Shown here piece by piece: positions 16,964-26,811 of a DNA stretch of 46,428 nt. Under the pieces are notes generated by a model. It saw nothing but the letters and a program-made list of their open reading frames with translations, did not search any database and was not told the DNA's origin. Position 1 is the stretch's first letter. Each line of letters starts with the position of its first letter. The position numbers were made by a program, and so were the translations under genes. The stretch comes from Lachnospiraceae bacterium (lineage in GTDB: Bacteria; Bacillota; Clostridia; Lachnospirales; Lachnospiraceae). The stretch is taken from the NCBI GenBank assembly GCA_024403485.1, contig JAKSRT010000005.1, positions 1 through 46,428 of the forward strand, given 5' to 3'.

Positions 16964-19456
16964 ATGTCTTCAAGAGTATATATAAACGACAACTGGAAAT
17001 TTGCTGAGCAATTCAACGAGGAAATGATAAAGAAGTCTTTTGACGATTCTAAGATGGAAACAGTCAGAATTCCTCATACCGTTAAAGAAACACCCTTTAA
17101 TTATTTTGATGAAAGTGACTACCAAATGGTAAGCGCTTACAGAAGGAAACTGATTATTCCGCAGGAACTTACAGGCAAATCGATTCGCCTTGTGTTTGAA
17201 GGGGCAGCGCATGAGGCTACGGTATTTTTTAATGAAAAAGAAATGATTACTCACAAATGTGGATATACAGCATTTGAAGTTGACATAACAGAAGAAATTA
17301 ATTGGGAAAAAGAAAATATTATTACAGTAAGGCTTGACTCCAAAGAGACATTAAATCAGCCGCCGTTTGGTTATGTTATTGACTATATGACTTATGGCGG
17401 AATTTACAGGGATGTATATCTCGAAATCAGCAATATGGTTTACATAAGAGATACATTTCATTATTGTAGTACGGAAAATGTTCGCAAGTTGGTATCCGAA
17501 GTTTCAATCATAAACCCCGAAAACAAGAAACTTTTGCTTAAACAGTTTTTGATTGATCCGGAAACGGATACAGAAATGCTTATTCACTCGGAATTAGTGT
17601 CCGACAACCATGACGCCCGTGAGAATCGGGAAATGGCTGCAAGCACCCATGACGCCCGTGAGAATCGTGAACCGGTCGTAGACAGCCGGGTCACATTTGA
17701 AACCCAAGAATTAAAAGTTCATTTATGGGATATAGAGTATCCGAATTTGTACAAGATAAAGACATCTGTTATGGACCCGTTAAGCGGTGCCTTAATCGAT
17801 GAAAAAACAGTTTCTTTTGGATTCAGGAAAATAGAATTTAAGCCGGATGGTTTCTTTTTGAACGGTCAAAAAATTAAAATCAGAGGACTCAACAGACATC
17901 AAAGTTTCCCTTACGTTGGTTATGCCATGCCGGATTCCATGCAGGAGCTGGACGCCGTAATCCTAAAAAAAGAGCTTGGTGTCAATGCGGTAAGAACATC
18001 TCATTATCCTCAAAGTCAGTCGTTTATTAATAAATGCGATGAGATAGGTTTGCTTGTATTTACCGAAATACCTGGATGGCAACATATTGGCGATGCAGAG
18101 TGGAAAAAACTGGCCGTTACAAATACAAAAGAGATGATACTTCAATACAGAAATCATCCTTCCGTTATTATGTGGGGCGTAAGAATTAACGAGTCGGTGG
18201 ATGACGATGAGTTTTACGAAAAAACCAATGATGCGGCCCATAAACTCGATCCGACTAGGCCTACCGGTGGAGTCAGATGCTATAAAAACAGCAATCTTCT
18301 TGAGGACGTATATACATATAACGATTTTTTACATGACGGAAAAACGTCCGGTTGTGAAAAGAAAAAGAATGTTACAAAGAATGCTGACAAGCCTTATCTG
18401 ATAAGTGAATATAACGGTCATATGTATCCGACAAAGTCATATGATGATGAAGAACAGAGACGGGAACATGCGCTGAGACATGCAAGAGTTCTTGATGCAG
18501 TGGTCGGCGAGGAAGATATAGTCGGAAGCTTTGGATGGTGTATGTTTGATTACAATACACACAAAGATTTCGGAAGCGGAGACAGAATCTGCTACCACGG
18601 TGTAATGGATATGTTCAGAAATCCCAAGGAAGCTGCAGATATATACGCCGCTGAGGGAAGAAAGGATATATTGCTTGAACTGTCTTCTACGATGGATATA
18701 GGAGAGCATCCCGGATGTAATCGTGGGGATACATATATTTATTCCAATGCCGATTCGGTAAAGATGTACAAGAACGGCAGATTTATTAAAGAATATTATC
18801 CCGGAAACTCACAGTTTAAGAACCTAAAGCATGGCCCCATAAGAATTGATGATTATATAGGTGATGCTATTGAAAAGGGCGAGAAATATACCAAAAAACA
18901 GGCAAAACTCAGCAAGGAAATATTAAATGCCGCAGCACTCTACGGAATGGGAAATCTTCCGAAGTCTGTCTGGATTAAAGCATTAAGGCTTATTGTTCTT
19001 TATAAAATGAGATTTTCGGATGCGGTATCTCTCTACAACAAATATGTTGGAGACTGGGGACAGACTTCAACCGAATACCGTTTTGAAGCAATAAAAGGCG
19101 GAAGTGTAGTAAAAACCGTTATCAAATGTCCGTCTTCGGGAATACACCTTGAGCTTGATGTGAGTGAAACGCAGCTTAAAGAAGGAAAAACCTATGATGC
19201 AGCGCTTGTAAGAATTAAAGCGGTTGACGATTTCGGAAACAGGGTTTTCTTTATGAATGAACCGATTGTATTGGAATCATCCGGGGACATTGAGGTTATA
19301 GGTGAAAAGATAATAAGTCTTAAAGGCGGAATGGGCGGTGTATATGTAAAGACCGTCGGAAAAGAAGGACAGGGAAAACTTACGGTAAAATGTGCCCAGA
19401 CAAAAAGTGCAGATGTGGATTTTACTGTGACCATGGATAAAGTAAATAAAGGATGA
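16964..19456 (+). CDS. Glycoside hydrolase family 2 (beta-galactosidase-like)
   Basis: Retaining exo-glycosidase of 830 residues. The N-terminal jelly roll (1-155), an immunoglobulin-like domain (about 160-290) and the TIM barrel (from about 295) follow family order. Acid/base Glu410 lies in WGVRINES and nucleophile Glu482 in LISEYNGH; GLNRHQSFP is the barrel-entry motif. No signal peptide, so it acts inside the cell. The partners (GH36, GPH transporter) point to beta-galactosides, but beta-glucuronidase or another GH2 activity cannot be excluded. Odd point: the second domain carries a duplicated 13-residue segment starting HDARENRE (216 and 229). Start follows AAAGAGGTAGAA. Confidence 0.9.
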   Translation: MSSRVYINDNWKFAEQFNEEMIKKSFDDSKMETVRIPHTVKETPFNYFDESDYQMVSAYRRKLIIPQELTGKSIRLVFEGAAHEATVFFNEKEMITHKCGYTAFEVDITEEINWEKENIITVRLDSKETLNQPPFGYVIDYMTYGGIYRDVYLEISNMVYIRDTFHYCSTENVRKLVSEVSIINPENKKLLLKQFLIDPETDTEMLIHSELVSDNHDARENREMAASTHDARENREPVVDSRVTFETQELKVHLWDIEYPNLYKIKTSVMDPLSGALIDEKTVSFGFRKIEFKPDGFFLNGQKIKIRGLNRHQSFPYVGYAMPDSMQELDAVILKKELGVNAVRTSHYPQSQSFINKCDEIGLLVFTEIPGWQHIGDAEWKKLAVTNTKEMILQYRNHPSVIMWGVRINESVDDDEFYEKTNDAAHKLDPTRPTGGVRCYKNSNLLEDVYTYNDFLHDGKTSGCEKKKNVTKNADKPYLISEYNGHMYPTKSYDDEEQRREHALRHARVLDAVVGEEDIVGSFGWCMFDYNTHKDFGSGDRICYHGVMDMFRNPKEAADIYAAEGRKDILLELSSTMDIGEHPGCNRGDTYIYSNADSVKMYKNGRFIKEYYPGNSQFKNLKHGPIRIDDYIGDAIEKGEKYTKKQAKLSKEILNAAALYGMGNLPKSVWIKALRLIVLYKMRFSDAVSLYNKYVGDWGQTSTEYRFEAIKGGSVVKTVIKCPSSGIHLELDVSETQLKEGKTYDAALVRIKAVDDFGNRVFFMNEPIVLESSGDIEVIGEKIISLKGGMGGVYVKTVGKEGQGKLTVKCAQTKSADVDFTVTMDKVNKG
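17609..17671 (+). repeat. 39-bp tandem duplication inside the GH2 gene
   Basis: The segment CATGACGCCCGTGAGAATCG occurs at 17609 and again at 17648, 39 bases apart, encoding HDARENRE twice in a loop of the Ig-like domain. It keeps the frame. Confidence 0.85.
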
Positions 19457-19466
19457 GAGGGAGAAT

Positions 19467-20966
19467 ATGGAAAAATCTAAGGTGATTTTTGGCAATGAAA
19501 TGCCTTTGAAGGTATATAAGAAGGCTTGCCGCTCAAAGAAAAAATATATTAAAAAATACGGTGACGACTCCGGCAGCAGTTACGAGGTTCGACTGGAAAA
19601 GAATGCTTACATCGGAGATTCGCTTGGCGTAGTCAATGTTCTGGTTGGTTCTCCCGAAACTAATGCTCATTATGATCCTTCAAGAAATGCGGAAACACTT
19701 TCTTTTGACACTGAAAAGGGAATTATAGTCGGAAATATCAGAATGGGATTCGGCCATTACCGAATTTCCATGGCTATAGCTTCAGCGGCGAAGTCGATGG
19801 GATATGTTCCATACTGGATGGATTTGAATTCGTACAAAGAAACCACCTGTACAAAAGTAATCGGCGCGCAGAATGATTTGTATTCACTTGGTTCAAGATT
19901 ATCAAAGAATCCAATATTCAATAAGCTTGTATGGGAACCTGTTAACTATGAAGGCTTCAGAGCACTTTCCTATAATGCTGCGGATCAAAAGAATGCAGAA
20001 TTAATGGCACCGGTTTACGCCAACATTCCCAAAGACATTCCGGTAGTCGGTACTCATGTATGGCCGGCTCAGGCAGCAATTCATGCCGGCATGAAAAATG
20101 TTGTAAACGCTATTCCGGATAACTGGCCTATGGCACTTCATTTTGCGGAGGGCGCAGTTCATACAATTCAGTGCAGAAATGCTTATCAGGGCTACAGAAT
20201 ATTAAACGGTATGAATAAAAAGACCGTTTGCAGGGAAATGCCTGAAGACAGCCTGTTATATACAGGACATTATATAGATCATGAGCTTGTTTCAAACATT
20301 GAAGCGGACTGTGATGCAAGGATTCAAAGAAAAAAAGATGGAAAGCCTATAAGATTTTTACTTACAATCGGGGGCGCCGGTGCGCAAAAAGAAATATTTG
20401 CTGCCATAATAGAGTTTCTTTTGCCCTACATCAAAGAAAACAAAGCAGCTTTGTATGTTAATGTAGGTGATTACAAAAACGTTTGGGATAATCTCATAAA
20501 AGAAATACCTGCCATGAAGGAAGTTTCCACAGAACATTTTGATAATTGGAAGGACACCGAAAAATTCTGCGAGGAAGCATTGGATCCTTCGACTTTGATA
20601 TCAGGCATTCACGGATTCTGGCATAAGAACATTTTTGAAGCGGTATATTGCACCAATTTATTAATGCGATCCTGCGATGTGCTTGTGACAAAACCTTCAG
20701 AACTGGCATTTTATCCGGTTCCGAAGCTTTTTATAAAGAGAGTTGGTAAGCATGAAATGTGGGGTGCGATTCATTCTGCTGAAATGGGAGACGGAACGCT
20801 TGAGTGCCGCGACATTGCGCATACACTTCAGATGGTTAAGCTCTTTATGGAGAGCAGCATTGAACTGACAGATATGTGTGAGGCGATAAAAGCCAATAAA
20901 AAGGCCGGTCTCTATGATGGGGCTTATAAAGTAGTTGAAACGGCAATGGCACTTAAGAACAAATAG
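19467..20966 (+). CDS. GT-B-fold glycosyltransferase-like protein
   Basis: A 499-residue protein that looks like a two-domain GT-B glycosyltransferase of the MurG/MGDG-synthase kind. The first half has GNIRMGFGHYRIS (90-101), matching the GxGH acceptor-side loop; the second half has LTIGGAGAQ (299-307) and TKPSELAFYPVPKLF (from 408), matching the nucleotide-sugar binding region. Residues 180-225 (VVGTHVWPAQAAIHAG, PDNWPMALH) are strongly patterned but unknown to me. No signal peptide or membrane helix. It sits between two hydrolases in a sugar-use operon, where a transferase is unexpected. It might instead be a phosphorylase-like or regulatory relative. Donor and acceptor are unknown. Confidence 0.7.
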   Translation: MEKSKVIFGNEMPLKVYKKACRSKKKYIKKYGDDSGSSYEVRLEKNAYIGDSLGVVNVLVGSPETNAHYDPSRNAETLSFDTEKGIIVGNIRMGFGHYRISMAIASAAKSMGYVPYWMDLNSYKETTCTKVIGAQNDLYSLGSRLSKNPIFNKLVWEPVNYEGFRALSYNAADQKNAELMAPVYANIPKDIPVVGTHVWPAQAAIHAGMKNVVNAIPDNWPMALHFAEGAVHTIQCRNAYQGYRILNGMNKKTVCREMPEDSLLYTGHYIDHELVSNIEADCDARIQRKKDGKPIRFLLTIGGAGAQKEIFAAIIEFLLPYIKENKAALYVNVGDYKNVWDNLIKEIPAMKEVSTEHFDNWKDTEKFCEEALDPSTLISGIHGFWHKNIFEAVYCTNLLMRSCDVLVTKPSELAFYPVPKLFIKRVGKHEMWGAIHSAEMGDGTLECRDIAHTLQMVKLFMESSIELTDMCEAIKANKKAGLYDGAYKVVETAMALKNK

Positions 20967-20975
20967 GGGAAATGT

Positions 20976-23309
20976 ATGATTTACGAAGAAAACAAACATT
21001 TTATATTGAGCACGGACAATACGTCTTATGCGTTCTTTATAAATGAGCTTGGGCTTCCGGAACATCTACACTACGGAAAGCGACTGAACCCGGGCGAGAA
21101 TAACGAAGATTTCTTTAGGGCGCTTAAAGAAAAGTACAGTCACGGCAAAGGTACAACAACCAATTATGTAAAAGATAATGAGGCGGTTCTTGAAGATATG
21201 CTTTTAGAGATGTCTTCGGTGGGAAAAGGCGATATCAGAGAACCCTTTGTAATAATTAAGTACCCTGACGGAAGCCGCACAAGTGATTTTATTTATAAAA
21301 ATCACGAAATAACGGACGGTCCTGTTGCAGTTAAGACTATGCCGTCAGCTTACAGCGAAACAGGAGCGAAGACATTAAAGCTTGTTCTTGAAGAGAGAGT
21401 AAATCCTGTCGAACTGATTCTTTATTACACCGTATTTGAGAAAGCGGACGTAATATCAAGGAGAGCGGTTCTGGTCAATAAAGGCGACGAAGACATTTTT
21501 ATTGAGAAAATAATGAGTACGCAGCTTGACCTGGATTCCATGGGATTAAAGGTCACTTCTTTTGGCGGAAACTGGACCAGAGAAATGGAACGATTTGAAA
21601 CCGTTTTGAATCATGGAACCTTTACGGTATCTTCAAGAGCCGGAGTATCGTCTAACAGAAGCAATCCCTTTGTAATGTTAAGCGAGGCAAAGAGCAGCGA
21701 GACCTTCGGGGAAAGCTACGGATTTAATCTGATTTATTCGGGCAATCATTATGAGGCTTTTGAAGTAAGCGGATTTGGCAAAACGAGGTTTGTAAGCGGA
21801 ATTAACCCGGAAGGGTTTGAGTGGAAACTGGAAAACGGCGGAGAATTTGAAACTCCCGAGGCTGTGATGACTTACTCCCCTATGGGATATCGTGCAATAT
21901 CAAAGAATATGCACTACTTTGTCAGGCAACATATCGTAAGAGGAGAGTTTAAAAATAAACCTAGACCCATTCTTTTAAACTCCTGGGAAGCGGCATATTT
22001 TAATATATCTGAACACCGTCTTTTGAATCTGGCAAAAAAGGCCCAAGAAGCCGGTATTGAACTGTTTGTTATGGATGACGGCTGGTTTAAAGGAAGAAAC
22101 AGTGATAAATCATCACTCGGTGACTGGGTTGTTGATAAAAAGAAGCTGCCCGGCGGCCTTTCGAGACTTTCAAAGAAAATACATGATTTAGGTCTTGACT
22201 TTGGTATATGGGTTGAACCTGAGATGATAAACGAAGACAGTGATTTGTTCAGGGCACACCCGGAATATGCAATGACAATTCCCGGAAGAGACAATTCCCT
22301 TGGGAGAAATCAGATGTTTCTTGATCTGACCAATCCGGAGGTAGTGGAATACGTTAAAGCTTCCATGAGAGATGTGTTTAAGACTGAAGGCCTTAACTAC
22401 GTTAAGTGGGACATGAACAGAATGTTCTCGGATGTATTTTCAAAAGTTTTGGATAAGGACAGACAGGGGGAGACCCTTCACCGCTATTATATGGGCCTTT
22501 ACGATATTATGGGCACCTTAACAAGGGAGTTTCCTCATATTCTTTTTGAAGGTTGCGCCTCCGGAGGAAACAGAACCGATCTTGGCATTTTGAGTTACTT
22601 CCCTCAGATATGGGGAAGCGATGACACCGATGCGATAGAAAGAACGGGAATTCAGGAAGGCCTAAGCTACGGATATCCGCTTTCCACCGTTACGGCTCAT
22701 GTTTCGGGATGCCCGAATCACCAGACACTCAGAAATACGCCTATGGAAACCAGATTTAATGTTGCGGCATTCGGTGTGTTAGGTTATGAAATAAATCTCA
22801 CTGAGTGCAGCAAAGATGAATTTGAGGCAATTAAGCAGCAGATAGAAATATATAAAAAATGGCGGGATGTTTTCTTTGGCGGAGACTTTTACAGACTCGA
22901 CGAAGATAAATGGATGGTGGTGTCTTCGGACCAGAAGAAGGCTGTGGCTATGTCCTGGAATAAATTATGTAAACCAAATGATTTTTATCTTAAATTGCAG
23001 ACTACAGGACTTAACCCGGAATATACATATCATGTGTATAACATACCCATGAAATACAATCTGAAGCTTTTTGGCGATCTGGTAAATCAGGTGGCACCGA
23101 TTCATGTAAAAAAAGATTCTTTTCTTCATAATACGCTGGCCAGGTTTATAAAGATGGACGGTGAAAAAGAAGATTACAGGGTTTCGGGAGAATTATTGAA
23201 TAACTCGGGAATTAAGCTGACACAGGCTTTCGGTGGAACCGGCTACAACGGTGAAACCAGACTTTATCAGGATTTTTATTCCAGAATGTATTTTTTTGAA
23301 TCTATATAA
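20976..23309 (+). CDS. Alpha-galactosidase, GH36
   Basis: Retaining alpha-galactosidase that removes terminal alpha-galactose from raffinose-type sugars or melibiose. The 777 residues have the N-terminal beta-supersandwich, the catalytic barrel (about 330-690) and a C-terminal beta domain. Nucleophile Asp479 lies in KWDMNR and acid/base Asp549 in WGSDDTDA, nearly the same numbering as the Geobacillus AgaA pair (478/548). DDGWFKGRN and WVEPEMIN are further family motifs. No signal peptide: it is cytosolic and depends on the transporter downstream. Ten bases separate it from the previous gene. Confidence 0.95.
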   Translation: MIYEENKHFILSTDNTSYAFFINELGLPEHLHYGKRLNPGENNEDFFRALKEKYSHGKGTTTNYVKDNEAVLEDMLLEMSSVGKGDIREPFVIIKYPDGSRTSDFIYKNHEITDGPVAVKTMPSAYSETGAKTLKLVLEERVNPVELILYYTVFEKADVISRRAVLVNKGDEDIFIEKIMSTQLDLDSMGLKVTSFGGNWTREMERFETVLNHGTFTVSSRAGVSSNRSNPFVMLSEAKSSETFGESYGFNLIYSGNHYEAFEVSGFGKTRFVSGINPEGFEWKLENGGEFETPEAVMTYSPMGYRAISKNMHYFVRQHIVRGEFKNKPRPILLNSWEAAYFNISEHRLLNLAKKAQEAGIELFVMDDGWFKGRNSDKSSLGDWVVDKKKLPGGLSRLSKKIHDLGLDFGIWVEPEMINEDSDLFRAHPEYAMTIPGRDNSLGRNQMFLDLTNPEVVEYVKASMRDVFKTEGLNYVKWDMNRMFSDVFSKVLDKDRQGETLHRYYMGLYDIMGTLTREFPHILFEGCASGGNRTDLGILSYFPQIWGSDDTDAIERTGIQEGLSYGYPLSTVTAHVSGCPNHQTLRNTPMETRFNVAAFGVLGYEINLTECSKDEFEAIKQQIEIYKKWRDVFFGGDFYRLDEDKWMVVSSDQKKAVAMSWNKLCKPNDFYLKLQTTGLNPEYTYHVYNIPMKYNLKLFGDLVNQVAPIHVKKDSFLHNTLARFIKMDGEKEDYRVSGELLNNSGIKLTQAFGGTGYNGETRLYQDFYSRMYFFESI

Positions 23310-23325
23310 ATATTGGAGGAACATT

Positions 23326-24804
23326 ATGAAAGAAAAACAAGAAAAACGCAATTTGTTTTGCTATCCTTTAGGAACCGTAGGCCGAGATTTTGTCTACAAC
23401 CTGTTCACTAATTATATTTTGCTGTTCATTCTTTTTACCAAAAGACTTACAGCAGGTCAGCTTGCCGTAATTACCGGCATAATGGTGGCAGCACGTATAT
23501 TTGATGCATTAAATGACCCGGTTATGGGTAATATCATTGAACGTACAAGAGGCAAATTCGGAAAATTTAAGCCCTGGCTTTTGGCCGGTGTTATTTCTAC
23601 CAGTGTTGTTATATATCTTGCATTTAATGTAAAACTTGACGGCTGGAACTTTGTTATTTTCTTTGGAATAATATATTTTGCATATTCAATTACCTATACA
23701 ATGCATGATATTTCCTATTGGGGAATGGTTCCCGCTCTTTCAAAGAACGGTGATACAAGAAACAGACTTACTTCAATGGCTTCGTTTTGCGCAGGTGTTG
23801 GCGGAACTCTCGCTTCAATTCTGATTCCTCTTTTGACTACCGGTGACATGGCTCTTGGCGGAAACGCCCAGACGGCATATGGATATATCGCATTAATTGC
23901 AGCCGTTATCAGCATTCTCTTTATTCTATTCCCTGTTATCGGCGCAAAAGAAAATCGTTCGGATATGGACACTCCTGCTCCCAAAGTAAGTTTTAAGAAA
24001 ATCATCTCCACAATCGGAGGAAATGATCAGCTGTTGTGGATTTCACTCATTTTCCTTATTCAGGAAGTCGGAAACGGTATAGTTCTTGGCGGAGCAGGTG
24101 CTAACTATATCTACTTTGAATTCGGTTATGAAGGTGGACTTTATTCTACTTTCTCAACCGTAGGTATGCTTGCAACAGCGGTATTAATGATTATTTACCC
24201 TTCTCTTTCAAAGAAATACCACAGAATGGCGCTGGCTAAATTCATTACATGTGTAGCTGTAGGCGGTTACGCTGTTCAGCTTCTTGCCGGTATTTTCATG
24301 CCTGCAACAATGATTAAATTCTGGGTTATAACAGTGGGCTTTATGTTCTCTAACCTTGGCCAGTACGGTTTATATCTTATTATGATGATTTCCATCATCA
24401 ATACCGTTGAATACAACGAGCTTAAGAAGGGAACCCGTGATGAAGCAATTATCACTTCAATGAGACCTTTCCTTACCAAGATGGCAAGTTCAATCACAGT
24501 AATAATTGTCAATCTTACATTTATTCTTTCTAAGGTTATTTCATATACAAACCAGATTTCCGATTATGAAGCTCAGGCTAATCAGGGAGTCATTACTGCA
24601 GAAGCAAAGGGTGCGCTTATTAAGACTGTTACAGATTCTGTTTCAGCAGGTCAGAAGAACGGTCTTCTTATAGCAATGACTGTCATCCCCTGTGCCCTTA
24701 TGGTTACTTCAGTGGTTCTCTACAGAAAGTTCTATAAGCTTGACGAGGAAACCTATGAAGACATCTTAAAGCAGCTTGATGACAAAAAGGCTCAGGAAAA
24801 ATAA
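23326..24804 (+). CDS. GPH-family sugar:cation symporter
   Basis: Membrane transporter of 492 residues with about twelve hydrophobic helices. YPLGTVGRDFVYNLFTNYIL at the start, FDALNDPVMG and GKFGKFKPWLL are the signatures of the glycoside-pentoside-hexuronide family (MelB, LacS without the IIA domain). It should import galactosides with Na or H. I place the start at ATG 23326 because TTGGAGGAACATT precedes it; the upstream extension overlaps the GH36 stop. It is the last gene of the operon, feeding the two cytosolic hydrolases. Confidence 0.93.
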   Translation: MKEKQEKRNLFCYPLGTVGRDFVYNLFTNYILLFILFTKRLTAGQLAVITGIMVAARIFDALNDPVMGNIIERTRGKFGKFKPWLLAGVISTSVVIYLAFNVKLDGWNFVIFFGIIYFAYSITYTMHDISYWGMVPALSKNGDTRNRLTSMASFCAGVGGTLASILIPLLTTGDMALGGNAQTAYGYIALIAAVISILFILFPVIGAKENRSDMDTPAPKVSFKKIISTIGGNDQLLWISLIFLIQEVGNGIVLGGAGANYIYFEFGYEGGLYSTFSTVGMLATAVLMIIYPSLSKKYHRMALAKFITCVAVGGYAVQLLAGIFMPATMIKFWVITVGFMFSNLGQYGLYLIMMISIINTVEYNELKKGTRDEAIITSMRPFLTKMASSITVIIVNLTFILSKVISYTNQISDYEAQANQGVITAEAKGALIKTVTDSVSAGQKNGLLIAMTVIPCALMVTSVVLYRKFYKLDEETYEDILKQLDDKKAQEK

Positions 24805-24865
24805 CATACATTTTGGGGGTAAGATGCCCATATTCTTTCATTGATAAACATAATAGAATAAAGTA

Positions 24866-24903
24866 AAATATAGCGAGGGTCATTATCGGCCTTCGCTATA
24901 TTT
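24866..24903 (+). terminator. Terminator-like hairpin after the galactoside operon
   Basis: AAATATAGCGAGGG pairs with the facing CCTTCGCTATATTT (one G-T pair) around a ten-base loop. The following T-run is short (TTTG), so termination may be partial. Confidence 0.6.
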
Positions 24904-24940
24904 GTTATGACAAAGGTTAACTAATCGAGTAGGAGTCAAC

Positions 24941-25363
24941 TTGAATATTCTTGATATTGTAAATGAAAAGTTTGAACTTGATAATAAAAAGCCTGAAGAG
25001 ATAACGCCTTTAATGCTGGCGTACATCGGTGATGCGGTATATGAGGTGGTTTCCAGGACCATAGTCATGTCGGGAGGCAATCGTCCCATTAACCAGGTTC
25101 ACAGAGACAATACCAAAATTGTTAATGCAACCACGCAGGCGAGAATGGCTGAAGTCTTGATGGATGTTTTTGATGAGGCTGAGGCAAGTCAGTACAGACG
25201 CGGTAAAAATGCAAAATCTCAAACATCGGCTAAAAATTCAAGTCTTGCCGATTACAGAAAGGCAACAGGACTTGAAGCGGTTATCGGTTACCTTTATTTA
25301 AAAGGGAACAATGACAGGCTGATAGAACTTATTAATACAGGATTTGAAAAACTCGGTTTATAA
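24941..25363 (+). CDS. mrnC: Mini-ribonuclease III
   Basis: Stand-alone RNase III catalytic domain that matures the ends of 23S rRNA. The 140 residues include AYIGDAVYE (catalytic Asp/Glu) and the second acidic site near the C-terminus (ATGLEAVIGYLYLKG). There is no double-stranded-RNA-binding domain, as expected. The start is TTG at 24941, six bases after TAGGAG. It leads the mrnC-rlmB-sigH cluster, the same order as in Bacillus subtilis. Confidence 0.95.
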   Translation: MNILDIVNEKFELDNKKPEEITPLMLAYIGDAVYEVVSRTIVMSGGNRPINQVHRDNTKIVNATTQARMAEVLMDVFDEAEASQYRRGKNAKSQTSAKNSSLADYRKATGLEAVIGYLYLKGNNDRLIELINTGFEKLGL

Positions 25364-25381
25364 AAGAGAGGTTATATATTT

Positions 25382-26125
25382 ATGCAGCAGGTTAACGAAT
25401 TTCAAATAGAAGGAAGAAATGCCGTAATTGAAGCATTCAGAAGCGGCAAAACGATTGATCGTTTGTTTATTTTGGACGGATGCCAGGATGGCCCTATCTC
25501 AACAATCAAGCGCGAAGCAAGAAAACAGGATACGGTTATAAAATATGTAGCTAAAGAACGCCTTGATCAGATGTCGGAAACCGGAAAGCATCAGGGTGTT
25601 ATAGCTGTTATGGCAGCCTATGAATATTCAGAACTTGAAGATATCTTTAAGAAGGCAGAAGAAAAGGGTGAGGATCCGTTTATTTTTCTTTTGGACAATA
25701 TCGAAGATCCGCATAATTTGGGCGCAATCATAAGAACTGCCAACCTGGCCGGGGCACATGGAGTCATTATTCCCAAAAACCGTGCGGTTGGCCTTACGGC
25801 TACGGTTGCAAGAACTTCCGCAGGAGCACTCAATTATACACCGGTCGTTAAAGTAACCAATCTTTCACAGACAATAGAGGATTTAAAAAAGCGCGGACTT
25901 TGGTTTGTATGTGCGGACATGGATGGTGATGTGATGTATCGCTGTAATTTAAAGGGACCGATTGGTCTTGTTATTGGCAACGAAGGGGAAGGTGTGGGTC
26001 GCCTTGTAAAAGAAAAATGCGATTTTGTGGCATCAATTCCCATGAAGGGAGATATCGATTCACTTAATGCTTCGGTGGCAGCAGGAGTACTGGCTTACGA
26101 AATTGTAAGGCAGCGTTTTCAGTAA
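25382..26125 (+). CDS. rlmB: 23S rRNA (guanosine-2'-O-)-methyltransferase
   Basis: SpoU/TrmH-family SPOUT enzyme that methylates the ribose of G2251 in 23S rRNA using S-adenosylmethionine. The 247 residues have the L30e-like RNA-binding N domain (FQIEGRNAVIEAF) and the knotted catalytic domain with the three motifs DNIEDPHNLGAIIRTA, VIGNEGEGVG and IPMKGDIDSLNASVA. It lies 18 bases after mrnC and both act on 23S rRNA. Confidence 0.94.
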   Translation: MQQVNEFQIEGRNAVIEAFRSGKTIDRLFILDGCQDGPISTIKREARKQDTVIKYVAKERLDQMSETGKHQGVIAVMAAYEYSELEDIFKKAEEKGEDPFIFLLDNIEDPHNLGAIIRTANLAGAHGVIIPKNRAVGLTATVARTSAGALNYTPVVKVTNLSQTIEDLKKRGLWFVCADMDGDVMYRCNLKGPIGLVIGNEGEGVGRLVKEKCDFVASIPMKGDIDSLNASVAAGVLAYEIVRQRFQ

Positions 26126-26161
26126 GCCTTCATTTGAAGCGATTGCGAGACAGGGGGAAAG

Positions 26162-26785
26162 GTGATGGACACAAAAAAGTATTCTGATGTAAAAGACGAG
26201 GTACTTGTTGAAAGGCTTCGAGACGGAGAAAGCGAAGTGGAAAGCTTTCTTTTGGATAAATACAAAAATTTGGTAAAAGTGAAGGCTCATTCAATGTTTA
26301 TTCTTGGTGCCGAACCGGATGATTTAATTCAGGAGGGCATGATTGGTCTGGTTAAAGCCATCAGGGACTATGATGCCGGAAGAGATGCCAGTTTTTATAC
26401 TTTTGCGGATTTGTGTGTGTCAAGGCAGATATATACGGCAGTTAAGGCTTCGGGCCGAAAAAAACACATGCCGTTAAATACATATGTTTCTATTTCCTCA
26501 GAAAATGATTCGGAAAACGGCGGAGAAATAAGAACTTCCATGGCCAGGGCAAATGTTTCCAATCCGGAGGCTATGCTTATAGACAAGGAAAACGTCGAGA
26601 AAATAGAAAACTATATTGAAAACGAGTTGTCGGATTTTGAAAGACAGGCTTTGGAACTTTATATTACAGGAATGAATTATTCAGCAATTGCAAAAGTTCT
26701 TGGAAAAGAAGAAAAGGCAACGGACAATGCACTGACTCGTGCAAAAAGCAAGCTAAGAAAATTTCTTGATGCAGAAAGAAACTAA
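26162..26785 (+). CDS. sigH: RNA polymerase sigma factor SigH (Spo0H-like)
   Basis: Alternative sigma factor of 207 residues. Region 2 (DLIQEGMIGLVKAIRDYD...FYTFADLCVSRQI) recognises the -10 element and melts DNA; region 4 (LSDFERQALELYITGMNYSAIAKVLGKEEKATDNALTRAKSKL, split here by function only) binds the -35 element. The cluster mrnC-rlmB-sigH supports SigH rather than an ECF factor. In spore formers SigH drives the transition to sporulation and competence; many Lachnospiraceae keep it without known sporulation. Translation may begin at GTG 26162 or ATG 26165 after GGGGGAAAGG. Confidence 0.9.
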   Translation: MMDTKKYSDVKDEVLVERLRDGESEVESFLLDKYKNLVKVKAHSMFILGAEPDDLIQEGMIGLVKAIRDYDAGRDASFYTFADLCVSRQIYTAVKASGRKKHMPLNTYVSISSENDSENGGEIRTSMARANVSNPEAMLIDKENVEKIENYIENELSDFERQALELYITGMNYSAIAKVLGKEEKATDNALTRAKSKLRKFLDAERN

Positions 26786-26811
26786 AAAAGGGAAAGCTTA
26801 GGAGGAACAAA

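Noticed and set aside
23233-23325. Upstream extension of the GPH transporter
   Set aside because: It overlaps the GH36 coding end; the GGAGGA site fits ATG 23326.
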